From the NCBI GenBank assembly GCA_037043455.1, contig JAWPHD010011279.1, positions 1 to 64,000 of the forward strand: DNA of 64,000 nucleotides, written 5' to 3'. Shown here one piece after another: positions 14,481 to 27,150 of the stretch. Below the pieces are notes generated by a model. That model made no database searches. It was not told the DNA's origin and worked only from the letters and a program-made list of their open reading frames with translations. The stretch's first letter is position 1; each line of letters begins with the position of its first letter. The position numbers and the translations under genes were made by a program. This stretch comes from Cyrtodaria siliqua. Its lineage: Eukaryota; Mollusca; Bivalvia; Adapedonta; Hiatellidae.

Positions 14481-15224
14481 GTGCTGCTTTGACGTTTTTT
14501 AACACGTTTTAAAACTTGTGTATATATTTTATTGTCTTGTTTTATTCTATCTTTCTTAAATATCATACTTCATTTCCGTTTTCCTGTTGATTTGAGAGAA
14601 TAAATTATGTCTTTTGTTAATTATGTAATGCAAATTTGTGATAAACCATTTGCCAGTAGTTTTTGTTAGTGTTTAAAATTCATTATTGTGATGGGAAATC
14701 ACATTATTCATGAAAACGTTTCCTATTTCATGATTGTATGGGTGTTTGTCAGAAAGATTCGTGGGTTAATAAGTGCTATGAACCTGAATTAAGTTTAAAA
14801 CTCACAATAGTTAAGCTGTTCAAACTATCAGGGTATCTCTTCTGCATTAAAGATAACCGTTTACTGTTGCGGAAATATGAATAGCAGGCAGTTTGCAGGA
14901 CATATGGATGTTGTTTTTTAATTACCAGTCATTGTGATTAACGTTCCAGCAGGTGTGTAGAACCACAGACCTAATAACAAATTATTAATATGTCTGTGGT
15001 AGAACTGAAACACGAACATACTACAGTTTCAGTAAATTATCCACATTTCTCACATCTCACTAGTCCTAATTAAGGTTCCTTGTATCCGCATACAAGTATA
15101 TTTTAAAGTAGCTATCCGCCAACAAAGGCCACATTTTACAATATTAGTACACCGTTCCTAAACCTATTGATGACGAGGTAAATATATATTTAATATTTTT
15201 AGAATCCAAACTCTATATGCACAG

Positions 15225-15400
15225 TCTAAACGACTTTAATCAGCCAGGCCAAACCCCGAAACTGGAGCGTTGAATTAAAGAGTTGACACCTCACATAATT
15301 CATTTTACGCATGTTCAATCACGGTATTTTAAGAACACGTGAAAAAACTGTACTTTTAATCGACACATATACGTTATTATATGATCTGAACACTTGGATA
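15225..15400 (+). repeat. Dispersed segment, right-arm copy
   Basis: It starts near 'aaacgactttaatcagccag' and ends at 'gatctgaacactt'. It matches 40610-40790 directly in the same orientation, and 6520-6700 in reverse. Confidence 0.75.
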
Positions 15401-16474
15401 GAGTTTTGATAAACGTTTGTGGCGATTTTTTTCGTTATTTTGGCGGGTTAGTTTCTTTGAGCTGGCTGCTCGCGTTCAGTGCACGACACTAACTATCATT
15501 CCACACGTCATGCATAGCCACAGTGCAATAATAATCCATTCTCAACGTTGCCCGCCAACATCAAGATATGGTCTTAGTTCTTGACCATTCTCTAGCTAGT
15601 AGAATTTCCACACAGGTCCCTCCCCACCCACCTCCCACCAATCCCCAATATTGGGATAAGGCCCAGGCCTGTCCATTTTGTGGGGGGAAATGCGTTTATT
15701 TCTCATTTTGGGAAAGATGTAGGTTTTCATGAATTAATTACGTAAATATGACAATATTATACTTAGGTTATAATTTCATCCATGATTTATTATAATTACT
15801 GACTCCTAAGTCATTAAGAGATAAAAACACATTGCCGAACTAACGTTTTTTCTCAAATTCCTGAGAGACTGTTGCTTTCTGATTTTGAAAAGTGTTGGTG
15901 GGGGGGGAAAACAGTCAAGTTTTCAATAAAGAGGCCTTTCAATAAAGAGGCCTTTTACAAGGCCTCTATTATAGAAATCAAAAAAAGACCTGTCACCTTT
16001 ATATAGTTTTCTTCTTCGTGTATTTTAAGTTAATTGGAATCATAGATCTACATCCATGGTGGAATGCATATCTTTTTAAATGTGGCATGTTTGGATATAC
16101 TAGCATACATCACATTTCTTCTGACCTAGTTTTATAGACGTACTCTATAAATACAAAGGTATGCGAATATGTCATGTAAAACTGTCCACGTTAAGGTATA
16201 ATCTATTTACCTGTGTACAATACAGCATACATAACTATGTAAACACTTCAGCCATTCAGATAAGTCATGTTATAAACCACGTTTGGCAAGTTTATCTCTT
16301 TATACAGTACTTCGTATCTTTCAACTGTTTGTTCGAACTGAACCTTCTCTTAATCGATTTTATTTCAAAAATATTTCAAATTAAAAACCCATGGTTTGTG
16401 TATTGGTTCATACAAAGCTTTTATAACCTAGGATACCTTTAATTCACAAATAGTGCTACCTTTAATTCACAATC

Positions 16475-16700
16475 TCGCTCGCATCAAAAGAGCAGTGGCA
16501 GAAAAACAATAACGTGGCTCCAGCGTAAATGGAGTTTCTACGATAGAATTTGCAGCAACTCTGCAGTTCAGGGTGAGAAGGTTCTAGGCCCATTTTCCAT
16601 ATTTTATCTCGATGTACATGGAAGATGAGCCTGGCATGTTCATGCCTGTTAGGCGCCATATAACCTTTTCATGTGTTGGTGCGCCTTAAAACCCCAATTC
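16475..16700 (-). repeat. Dispersed 220-bp repeat, right-arm copy
   Basis: Reverse complement of the block at 5215-5445. It is closer than the left-arm copy to the 29484-29702 copy, in line with better base quality in this arm. Confidence 0.75.
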
Positions 16701-18185
16701 AATTCAATTTAATTCACAAACCACTCGCCATAAGACGCTTAGACCACTTGTGACTGTATATAAGTAAAGTTCAAGTTTTGTGACTACGAAAACCTCCATA
16801 AAAAGAAATAGTCTGCATTCAAGATAATTATATGCCTGCTGTTATTTACATTTATATGTATTTGTCGAGTACTTGTTCTATCATGATGTATACATTTTAT
16901 TGCAAACTACCTTTATCATTTATAAAAGATGTTAGTTTAACAAACTGTACGAACGTACGTATACTGTGTTTGCATTATACTTTAAATAGGACTTTCAGTA
17001 CAGTGTACTTTAATTTAGTTCGTTATACACTATATACACCCACTGTATAATACATTAAAAGGTTCTGCACATAGTTTAAAGTTATCATGTTTCGTTTGAG
17101 GTTACAGTTGCTATTATATTGTATTATATTCGTTAACGTACAATTTTTGAATGTTTAATCTTAAAATCAATATTTTAAAGTCAATATGATGGTAAAAACT
17201 ATTATGCACCGTGACACGGACATTCAGTAAAAAATCCGTGACAGTGTCGATAAGTTGCGATTTAATATTAATATTACTCTGAACGTCTATTAATCTCATA
17301 TGAAAGGCTTCGTTTTACTTTAATAAATTCGTCTGAATTGGTTACGGTATGATGATAATATACGTGGAGTCTACGTGCACCAGTCTGACAAATCAATCAC
17401 GGTTGTCATAGAGAGACCATGTGTAATTAGTCGTCCTTTTATTCACTTTATTATATTGTTTTGTAGATATTTTCTCTTGTCATTTGCTTCTAGTGTCAAT
17501 ATTAATCATTAATTCACTATTACTAACGACGTTGCAAGCTCCTGGCCTAAAGCTGAGAATCAGGACGGAATGTCCAATAATTATTTAGTCAATGAACCAG
17601 TCTTCAAAATGGCGGCGATTAAAGAAGACGCCATCAATGCAGCAATGTCTAATTGATCGGTTTCAATTGCTTCTAATGTAACTTACAGCTTTGAATAACC
17701 CAGAAGACATTGTGTTTCCGTCTTTGAGCTGTTTTGTCAGATTCTTTTTTAATCTGTCATTTTTGAATTTGATTTTAGTAAACGACTGTTGAAATGCCAC
17801 TTACAGATGCAAGAGTGTTTCTTTGATCTATGTTTGCCGGTATGTGATTCATGTTTGTAACAGGCGAATCCGGCGTGCAGAAAATATTGATTCCACTTTC
17901 AATTCCACAACAAGCGTTTGTATGATAAAGATGACACTAAGCGTTTTTTTTAATCAAAGCGTCTATAATTACAAAGATGTATTGATAATGTTCGTGAACC
18001 AATCGATGTTTTCATTGTAATAGCACGTTTACACGTTTAAACTAATATTGATCTTTTACATGATAATATTAAAATATTTTAGATAATCTCTGGTTTGTTT
18101 TGTTTTCTCTCCATTATGCATATATAATACAACATGAAATGTATGAATGTGTAAAAGGTGTGCAAGTGATATGTCAATTATAGAC

Positions 18186-21100
18186 ATACATGTACTGTAG
18201 TAGTAACATTATATATCTACATGTACTGTAGTAGCTAGTGACATTATATATCGACATGTACTGTAGAAGTAGTGACATTATATAACCTAATGTTATACCT
18301 ACAAGTACTGTAGTAGTGACATTGTGTACCAACATGTACTGTAGTAGTGACATTATGTACCCATATGTACTGTAGTAGTGACATTATGTACCTACATGTA
18401 CTGTAGTAGTGACATTATATATCTACATTTACTGTAGTAGTGACATTATATATCTACACTTACTGTAGTAGTGACATTATATATCTACATTTACTGTAGT
18501 AGTGACATTATATATCTACATTTACTGTAGTAGTGACATTATGTACCCATATGTACTGTAGTAGTGACATTATGTACCTACATGTACTGTAGTAGTGACA
18601 TTATATATCTACATTTACTGTAGTAGTGACATTATATATCTACACTTACTGTAGTAGTGACATTATATATCTACATTTACTGTAGTAGTGACATTATATA
18701 TCTACATTTACTGTAGTAGTGACATTATAGATGTACATGTACTGTAGTAGTGACATTATATATCTACATTTACTGTAGTAGTGACATTATATATCTACAA
18801 TTACTGTAGTAGTGACATTATAGATGTACATGTACTGTAGTAGTGACATTATATATCTACATTTACTGTAGTAGTGACATTATATATCTACATTTACTGT
18901 AGTAGTGACAATATAGATGTACATGTACTGAAGTAGTGACATTATATATCTACATTTACTGTAGTAGTGACATTATATTCTACAATTACTGTAGTAGTGA
19001 CATTATAGATGTACATGTACTGTAGTAGTGACATTATAGATCTACATGTACTGCAGTAGTGACATTATATATCTACATTTACTGTAGATTATATATCTAC
19101 ACTTACTGTAGTAGTGACATTATATACCTACATTTACTGTAGTAGTGACATTATATATCTACATTTACTGTAGATTATATATCTACACTTACTGTAGTAG
19201 TGACATTATATATCTACATTTACTGTAGTAGTGAAATTATATATCTACATTTACTGTAGTAGTGACATTATAGATGTACATGTACTGTAGTAGTGACATT
19301 ATATATCTACATTTACTGTAGTAGTGACATTATATATCTACATTTACTGTATATTATATATCTACACTTACTGTAGTAGTGACATTATATATCTACATTT
19401 ACTGTAGTAGTGACATTATATATCTACATTTACTGTAGATTATATATCTACACTTACTGTAGTAGTGACATTATATATCTACATTTACTGTAGTAGTGAC
19501 ATTATATATCTACATTTACTGTAGTAGTGACATTATAGATGTACATGTACTGTAGTAGTGACATTATATATCTACATTTACTGTAGTAGTGACATTATAT
19601 ATCTACAATTACTGTAGTAGTGACATTATAGATGTACATGTACTGTAGTAGTGACATTATATATCTACATTTACTGTAGTAGTGACATTATATATCTACA
19701 TTTACTGTAGTAGTGACAATATAGATGTACATGTACTGTAGTAGTGACATTATATATCTACATTTACTGTAGTAGTGACATTATATTCTACAATTACTGT
19801 AGTAGTGACATTATAGATGTACATGTACTGTAGTAGTGACATTATAGATCTACATGTACTGCAGTAGTGACATTATATATCTACATTTACTGTAGATTAT
19901 ATATCTACACTTACTGTAGTAGTGACATTATATACCTACATTTACTGTAGTAGTGACATTATATATCTACATTTACTGTAGATTATATATCTACACTTAC
20001 TGTAGTAGTGACATTATATATCTACATTTACTGTAGTAGTGAAATTATATATCTACATTTACTGTAGTAGTGACATTATAGATGTACATGTACTGTAGTA
20101 GTGACATTATATATCTACATTTACTGTAGTAGTGACATTATATATCTACATTTACTGTATATTATATATCTACACTTACTGTAGTAGTGACATTATATAT
20201 CTACATTTACTGTAGTAGTGACATTATATATCTACATTTACTGTAGATTATATATCTACACTTACTGTAGTAGTGACATTATATATCTACATTTACTGTA
20301 GTAGTGACATTATATATATACATTTACTGTAGTAGTGACATTATAGATGTACATGTACTGTAGAAGTGACATTATATATCTACATTTACTGTAGTAGTGA
20401 CATTATATATCTACATTTACTGTAGATTATATATCTACACTTACTGTAGTAGTGACATTATATATCTACATTTACTGTAGTAGTGACATTATATATCTAC
20501 ATTTACTGTAGTAGTGACATTATAGATGTACATGTACTGTAGTAGTGACATTATATATCTACATTTACTGTAGTAGTGACATTATATATCTACATTTACT
20601 GTATATTATATATCTACACTTACTGTATATTATATATCTACACTTACTGTAGTAGTGACATTATATATCTACATTTACTGTAGTAGTGACATTATAGATG
20701 TACATGTACTTTAGTAGTGACATTATATATGTACAGGTACTGTAGTAGTGACATTATAGACATCCATGTACTGTAGTAGTGACATTATATATATACATGT
20801 ACTGTAGTGGTGACATTATATATCTACATTTACTGCAGTTGTGACATTATATATCTACATTTACTGTAGTAGTGACATTATAGATGTACATGTACTGTAG
20901 TAGTGATATTATAGACATCCATGTACTGTAGTAGTGACATTATAGACCTACATGTACTGTGGTAGTGACAATATATACATACATGTACTGTAGTAGCTAC
21001 ATTATAAATGCACATGTACTGTAGTAGTGACATTATATACCTACATGTACTGTAGTAGTGACATTATAGATCTACATGTACTGTAGTAGTGACATTATAG

Positions 21101-21668
21101 ACATACATGTACTGTAGTAGTGACATTATATATATACATGTACTGTAGTAGCGACATTATAGATCTACATGTACTGTAGTAGCGACATTATAGATCTACA
21201 TGTACTGTAGTAGCGACATTATAGATCTACATGTACTGTAGTAGTGACAGTATAGATCTACATGTACTGTAGTAGTGACATTATAGATCTACATGTACTG
21301 TAGTAGCGACATTATAGATCTACATGTACTGTAGTAGTGACATTATAGATCTACATGTATTGTAGTAGCGACATTATAAACCTACATTTACTGTAGTAGC
21401 GACATTATAGATCTACATGTACTGTAGTAGCGACATTATAGATCTACATGTACTGTAGTAGCGACATTATAGATCTACATGTACTGTAGTAGTGACATTA
21501 TAGATCTACATGTACTGCAGTAGTGACATTATAGATATACATGTACTGTAGTAGTGACATTATAGATCTACATGTACTGCAGTAGTGACATTATAGATCT
21601 ACATGTACTGCAGTAGTGACATTATAGATCTACATGTAATGTAGTAGTGAGTGTAGTAGTGACATTAA
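18186..21668. repeat. 31-bp satellite, right arm, with 808-bp higher-order repeat
   Basis: Units read 'attatagatctacatgtact' plus 'gtagtagtgac' (31 bp) and are very regular. A rare variant (gacaatatagatg) occurs at 18907 and again at 19715. The flanking order of variants also repeats, giving a higher-order period of 808 bp for about two copies (roughly 18722-20337). Towards 21 kb the units become 'gcgacattatagatctacat' types. Short units lacking 'agtagtgac' recur at fixed places in both higher-order copies. Confidence 0.93.
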
Positions 21669-21774
21669 CATAAAACTCGTTATCACAAATATAATGCTTG
21701 AAGACGATTTCAAACTGGAGTATTGCTTGTATTATCAACAAGAAAATACAAGTTTTATATATGTATTAACTATG

Positions 21775-22150
21775 TATATCACACAAATATAGCCTAGTTC
21801 CTGTTACCGTTTATACCTTACATTTACATTAAGTAATTGAGGGTTATAAGTACTTTCAGACGCACATTTAGGTCCTAGTTCCGCCACAGTGACTCACCAT
21901 ATTAATGAAATGTAATTTACCCCTCTGACAAATATGACGTTCTACTTATATGGCACACGCGGTGTACGGTATCAATCTAACAAAGTAGCGTCTGCGCCGG
22001 CTGTGAAGATTTGGGCAAACACCAACACTAAGCCGTCATAGTATACTATCTTGGTTGAGATCGTCTAATATTATCTTGGTTGAGATCGTCTATATGCCGG
22101 GAAAGCAAATACACCGATTCAAATTAGGTTATGATGGGGCAGGGTATCAT
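21775..22150. other. Unannotated single-copy sequence
   Basis: First sequence outside the palindrome. No exon or repeat is recognised, apart from a short direct repeat of 'atcttggttgagatcgtcta' near 22047-22092. Confidence 0.4.
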
Positions 22151-22164
22151 AACGGTTTCCGACT

Positions 22165-22660
22165 GCGGACAACGGTACACGACTGGGACAACGGTAGCCG
22201 ACTGCGGACAACGGTACCCGACTGGGGACAACGGTATTCGGCTGGGGACAAAGGTACGCGACTGGGATCAACGGTATCCGGCTAAGAACAACGGTACGCG
22301 ACAGGGATCAACGGTATCCGGCTGGGGACAAAGGTACGCGACTGGGGTCAACGGTATCCGGCTGGGGACAACGGTACGCGACTGGGGTCAACGGTATCCG
22401 GCTGGAGACAAAGGTACGCGACTGGGGTCAACGGTATCCGGCTGGGGACAACGGTACGCGACTGGGGTCAACGGTATCCGGCTGGAGACAACGGTACACG
22501 ACTGGGGTCAACGGTATCCGGCTGGGGACAACGGTACGCGACTGGGGTCAACGGTATCCGGCTGGAGACAACGGTACGCGACAGGGATCAACGGTATCCG
22601 GCTGGGGACAAAGGTACGCGACTGGGGTCAACGGTATCCGGCTGGAGACAACGGTACCCA
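22165..22660. repeat. GC-rich 20/40-bp minisatellite
   Basis: Two alternating 20-mers, 'caacggtatccggctgggga' and 'caacggtacgcgactggggt', make a 40-bp unit repeated about 12 times. Because 40 is not a multiple of three, one reading frame passes through all phases and stays open for 184 codons (22131-22685), with a shorter second open frame. The predicted repeats (GQRYPAG, GTRLGSTVSGW) look like no known domain. I read this as a minisatellite, not a gene. Confidence 0.9.
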
Positions 22661-22840
22661 ACTGAGGGACTGTCGCAACTCTTAGATGTAGAATGCCAAG
22701 AGTTTGATGTGTGAAGATATGTCCTTGCCAGACTGATGATCTGGCTTAAAAGCGTGTGTAGAATTTTACAGCAAGTAAAGAAACTCCTAGGGTAACCCGT
22801 ACCCATCTGAAATACAGAGTCACTACATGCAGCAAGTTTG

Positions 22841-23392
22841 TTAAAGGGAATGTAGCGCCACAGCCAAACCATCTTTATTATTGAGAGTTCTGAAATACTT
22901 GAATAAGGGTGAAAGAATTATCAAAATCGGATGATAAACAAAGAAGATATGATCATTTGAAGTTTCTGTTAAAACGGATATGGAAGCGGCCATTTTGAGA
23001 GTTGTGACATCACGGTTCTAAATGACCATATATGGAATATTTATAAATATGAAAATTTACTGATTTATAGGGAAAAAATGACAGCAACTGTATGAAAAAT
23101 ATGTAATACTTAATGGCAATAATGATATATATCACCAGTAAAAACAAATCATTCATTTGCAGTGATTTTCTTCGTTTTAAATGATATTTATCAATATTCC
23201 ATATATGGTAATGGAACTATGATGTCATAGTTCTAAAAATGGCGGCTCCCATATTTGTTTTAGAACAGCCTTTAATTGGTCATATCTTTTTTTGTTGATC
23301 ATCCGATTTTGATCATTCTTTCACCTTTTTCCAAGTTTTTCAGAACTCTCAGTAACAGAGTTTGTTTGGCTGTGGCGCTACATTCCCTTTAA
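22841..23392. mobile_element. TTAA-flanked MITE (piggyBac-like)
   Basis: The left end is TTAA followed by 'agggaatgtagcgccacagc'. The right end is the inverted 'gctgtggcgctacattccct' followed by TTAA. Inner inverted similarity continues for roughly 200 bp (gagttctgaa...cagaactctc; atcaaaatcggatgat...atcatccgattttgat; ccatatatgga...). There is no coding capacity in 552 bp. The TTAA target site and run of Gs near the end suggest mobilisation by a piggyBac-type transposase (inference). Confidence 0.85.
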
Positions 23393-24690
23393 TAACAATT
23401 CATCTGCTTTCGAATTATTTACAGGTTTTGATGAGCTTTACTGTACTTTACAGGTTTTGATGAGCTTTGCTGCACGAGTACATACAAACTACCTATAACC
23501 AATTGCTTTAGCTCAGACATTTTTCCTAATTCGACGAAAGGAATTTCTGATGAAAAGGGTCTCAGGGGAATGGAGATTTGTCGACTCAACTTGATTGAAC
23601 TGATGTAAAGTGATATTTCCGAATAATGCCGCATTTACGGAAATTCAATTTCAGACTGTTAATGGATTATTTGGATAGGACTGTGGGTTGTCAATAGTTC
23701 TACCATAGGAGGCTAACTATACGCGATATACGCCATTCTAGCTTGAATTACTCTCATTTTTGATATCGGTAACTACACAATACGAGAATATTAAGACTGG
23801 TACGATTAGGGAATCGAATATCCGAATTCCAAGTCGTTGGTGCGTATCGTGATGTTGACAAATTATGCCATTTTTCAATGCTTCCCGGCTTTTCAGATTT
23901 TACTTTAACAACGTTTCTTTGTCATTTGATCGTTTGTTATACATTACCATTACTATACACCAACGTTAATAGTATACAAATAACTAAACTGTCGGGATGT
24001 TTTAAGGGCGAACTTCGTTTTATAAAAGTTGTATTATAATTGAATAAGACTTACATAGTCTACATGTATGTAGTTAGAATGGCATGAACTAAACGTCATA
24101 AATGCGCAAACAACGTTGATAAAAAATCATTTATATAAAATGTTATTCAGAAAACCCATGATTGCAAAGAAACAAATTATCTCCCTTTATTACGTATGCT
24201 ACTTGCTAACGGTTGATAAAACAAAAGAGCAAACACGGTCTTGTGTTTTACTGCAGAACAGTGCATACAAATATAGGATCGTACATGAGTGCCAGTTTAA
24301 TATTAACTTTATTAAACGAGTTGGATACATTTTATCCAACGAGTTTAATAAATTCTACGTTAAATAGGCACGACGAAGGTTAGATTCTATTTATCACATA
24401 ACTCCTAAAAAGCCTCATAAGAAACATGTGTTTATGTAAAGTTGGTGTTGTCGACTCGGTCTTCTTCCTACGATACCTCGTCGATTTTTCCGTAATCCAG
24501 AACGGAACGGAAAGAATGATGATTCTGTCTTCATTTGCATATTTATATCACTAGTGTAATCCAGTGTAATATGATAAATATATCATGACTTTATTTCACT
24601 CCCAGACAGCAATTTATGTGATAAAGCCATATAGACAATATATGTTGCGATCACGCTGCGAGCAGTGTACGAGATGTTGCGAATGCACAG
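23393..24690. other. Intergenic, no gene seen
   Basis: No exon-like open frame with plausible splice sites is recognised. An imperfect hairpin lies at about 24307-24349 ('tttattaaacgagttggata' against 'tatccaacgagtttaataaa'). Confidence 0.4.
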
Positions 24691-24695
24691 TCTGT

Positions 24696-26690
24696 ACCAT
24701 GAATGGAGCATCCGGTACCGAATTAGTGCGTGGTCAATGTTAGAAATCGAGTCGTTTTATTAAAAATATAAATTCATGATTCGATCCCTTTTTAGTGCCT
24801 TATCATATACAGAAAATACTACGACGATCGAGAGAGCGGATTTTTCTAAAATCGTTTTATTGTGCTCGAATCTATCGTGACGCTGTCAGAATCGGACAAA
24901 TCAGACAGATCGCATGCTTAAATATAAAATCACAATGCCACGCCTCACTATATTTACAGAGACAACCTATATACTGCCACAGACACCACTCTCTACTTCG
25001 TAAACGCTGTTATTAAAACAAAATCGTCGAAATTGTATCGGTACAGAAGTAGTGGAGCAGGTACAGAAGTTGTGCTATGAAAATGATAAGAAAAATAGTT
25101 GTCGACAAAATCTAGTTAAACGTTGTTTAAATATAGATGTGCTATGATATTCTTAGTTGGAACTTTGAAGAGAAGGTTGCTTATATTCAAATCTTCTTAT
25201 AAATGGACTCAATTAATCCCGAGCCTGCTTCTCTTTTTGTTTTTATTCGTTGCTCCTGAATGATTCTTTTATACAATTTATGTTTTATGAAGTTTGAGAC
25301 CTTGAAGTTTAAGAAGTTTTCCGTTTACACGGATTGATTAAGTGTTGTTCTTTACTCAGAGACACTCGGCTTTAGGCGCGATTGCTGAAGGCCAGCAGAG
25401 CTTATGTGATAGCTAGTTGTCCGTCGCCCGTCTGTTAACTTTGCTTCAAACAACATCTCTTTTGAACCTACTTGGTAGAATTTGACAAAACATCGCAGAA
25501 AGCATCCTTGCGTGGTCCTCTCTCAGATGTATACAAATCGTCCTGATCCGTCAACAAATATGGCCACCGTGACTAAAAACAGCATATTCTTTAAACGACT
25601 TCTTATGAACTTCTGGGTAGAATTTGACGAAACTGAAAGGAAGAATCCCTGTGTGGTCCTCGCTCAGATTTATACACCGTTCTACTCATGAACTGCTGGC
25701 TAGAATTTGACGAAACTTCATAGAAAGTATCCTTGTGTGGTCCTCTGTCAGATTAGTACAAATGGTAAAAATAAAATAAACGTTAAATGACTTCATCTAA
25801 TGAAGCAATGCCCCAATTGTTTTGAAACTTGGTTGAAAGAATCATCTCATAACCCTTTCTCAGATTTATGTAAATTGTCCATACACTTCTTTATATCTAA
25901 CATATTTTAAAATTTGCATTAAACTGATGTAAATGCATCACCGACTTTGTTTCTTTCCTGAGTTAGTCCAAACCACTAGGGTCATCTTGCGACATTATGA
26001 TGTTCTTATAATTACTATTAATGATTGAACAAATGCACTAGAATGAATTGAATTGGATTCCATAGTCGCAACAACAGCTGTTACACGAGGGCCGCCGTGG
26101 CCGTAGCAGCCGCGTGGGGCGGATCTGGGAAGGGGTGTGATTCTCGTTCCAGACCGTACCCATATCCGCAGCAGGTCTCCAAGGTGAAACTATAGGAAAT
26201 TATATTAATATCATCACGTTTAACTATAGTTTTGTAGACAACTATTGCCTTCTTATTTTCATAGCACTACTTCTGTACCCGCTCCACTATTTCTGTACTG
26301 TGCCGATATAATTTTAGCCCGATTTTGTTTTAATAACATCGTTTTCGAGGTAGAGATTGGCTTCTATGGCAGTCTACAAGTTGTCTCTGTAAATATAGTG
26401 AGGTGTAGCATTGTGATTTTATATTTAAGCATGAGATCTGGCTGATTTTGTACGATTTTGACAGCATAACTTTTCAAAATCACGATAGATTTGAGCATAA
26501 AGAAAACGATTTTGGAAAAAGCCACTCCGGCGATTGTCATGGTATTTTCTGTACATGATATGGCACTAAAAAGGGGACGAATCATGAATTTAGATAATAA
26601 AACTTTTTAAATAAGAAAACCAGTCGATTTCTTACCTTGACCGCGCATTTTACGACTCCACTAATTCTGTACCGGATGCTCCACTTATGT
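24696..26690. mobile_element. 2-kb fold-back element with about 400-bp arms
   Basis: 24696-25075 reappears inverted at about 26262-26690. Paired landmarks: 'ggagcatccggtac' with 'gtaccggatgctcc'; 'gcttaaatataaaatcacaa' with 'ttgtgattttatatttaagc'; 'cagaagtagtggagc' with 'cactacttctgta'. Arms have diverged by substitutions and indels. The centre (25076-26261) holds a different tandem repeat and a GC-rich patch at 26085-26165. No transposase is visible. Short open frames in the two arms are mirror images of each other. Confidence 0.75.
25470..25765 (+). repeat. Degenerate about 100-bp repeats, three or more units
   Basis: The phrase 'gtagaatttgacgaaactg' or a variant, followed by 'tccttgtgtggtcctc', recurs at about 25473, 25617 and 25700. 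It lies inside the fold-back element. Mollusc genomes carry similar degenerate arrays (impression). No gene. Confidence 0.6.
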
Positions 26691-26982
26691 TACAGACTGC
26701 TGTATGAGTGCGTTTAACAGACATGCCTTTAAGTAAAGTGTTAGAGGGGTTCATTTGTATATATTATAGAGTACTCATCAACGAAAACACATTACCATTT
26801 ATATGAATATCTGTATCTCTGATGTTTCATTGTGATGGCTATTTTGCATATTACTTTTACTCAAAGCAGACATGTATATACATGTAAGTGCACGTGTGAA
26901 GTCACTATAGATACGAATGCTTTCATTATTCATCGGTTTTTGCGCACAATATGTCGATGTGCCATAAAAGATCATTCATTCA

Positions 26983-27150
26983 TCCATTCCATTCCATTCC
27001 ATTCCATTCCATTCCATTCCATTCCATTCCATTCCATTCCATTCCATTCCATTCCATTCCTTCATTCATTCATTCATTCATTCATTCATTCATTCATTCA
27101 TTCATTCATTCATTCATTCATTCATTCATTTTCATTCATTTTCATTCATT
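26983..27150 (+). repeat. Compound microsatellite (ATTCC)n then (ATTC)n
   Basis: About sixteen CCATT pentamers run to 27060. They are followed directly by TTCA tetramers to about 27129 and a few TTTTCATTCATT units. The open frames through it (HSIPF and FIHS repeats) are artefacts of the simple repeat. Confidence 0.95.

Larger units (their letters stand above)
14481..18185. other. Gene-free right arm segment
   Basis: Mirror of 3731-7439, with no supported gene. It differs from the left arm by scattered single-base indels on both sides, including homopolymer changes. The blocks at 15225-15400 and 16475-16700 are dispersed repeats. Confidence 0.6.
1..21774. repeat. Giant inverted repeat (about 9-kb arms)
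   Basis: Bases 1-9010 reappear in reverse complement at 13225-21774. Base 1 pairs with about 21774, the satellite edge at 3730 with about 18186, the block 5215-5445 with 16700-16475, and the second satellite edge at 7440 with about 14480. Paired coordinates sum to about 21.8-21.9 kb in the outer arm. In spot comparisons the arms differ by several percent, mostly single-base indels. The centre (about 9600-13200) is not palindromic. The left arm begins exactly at the first base of the window, so its true end is not seen. This may be a real palindrome or an assembly product of a fold-back read; sequence alone does not decide. Confidence 0.9.

Noticed and set aside
18186..21668. CRISPR array
   Set aside because: The 31-bp units are contiguous with no unique spacers. 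Composition and context are eukaryotic.
22131..22685. Repeat-protein gene
   Set aside because: The frame is open only because a 40-bp repeat lacks stops; no signal, domain or splice context.
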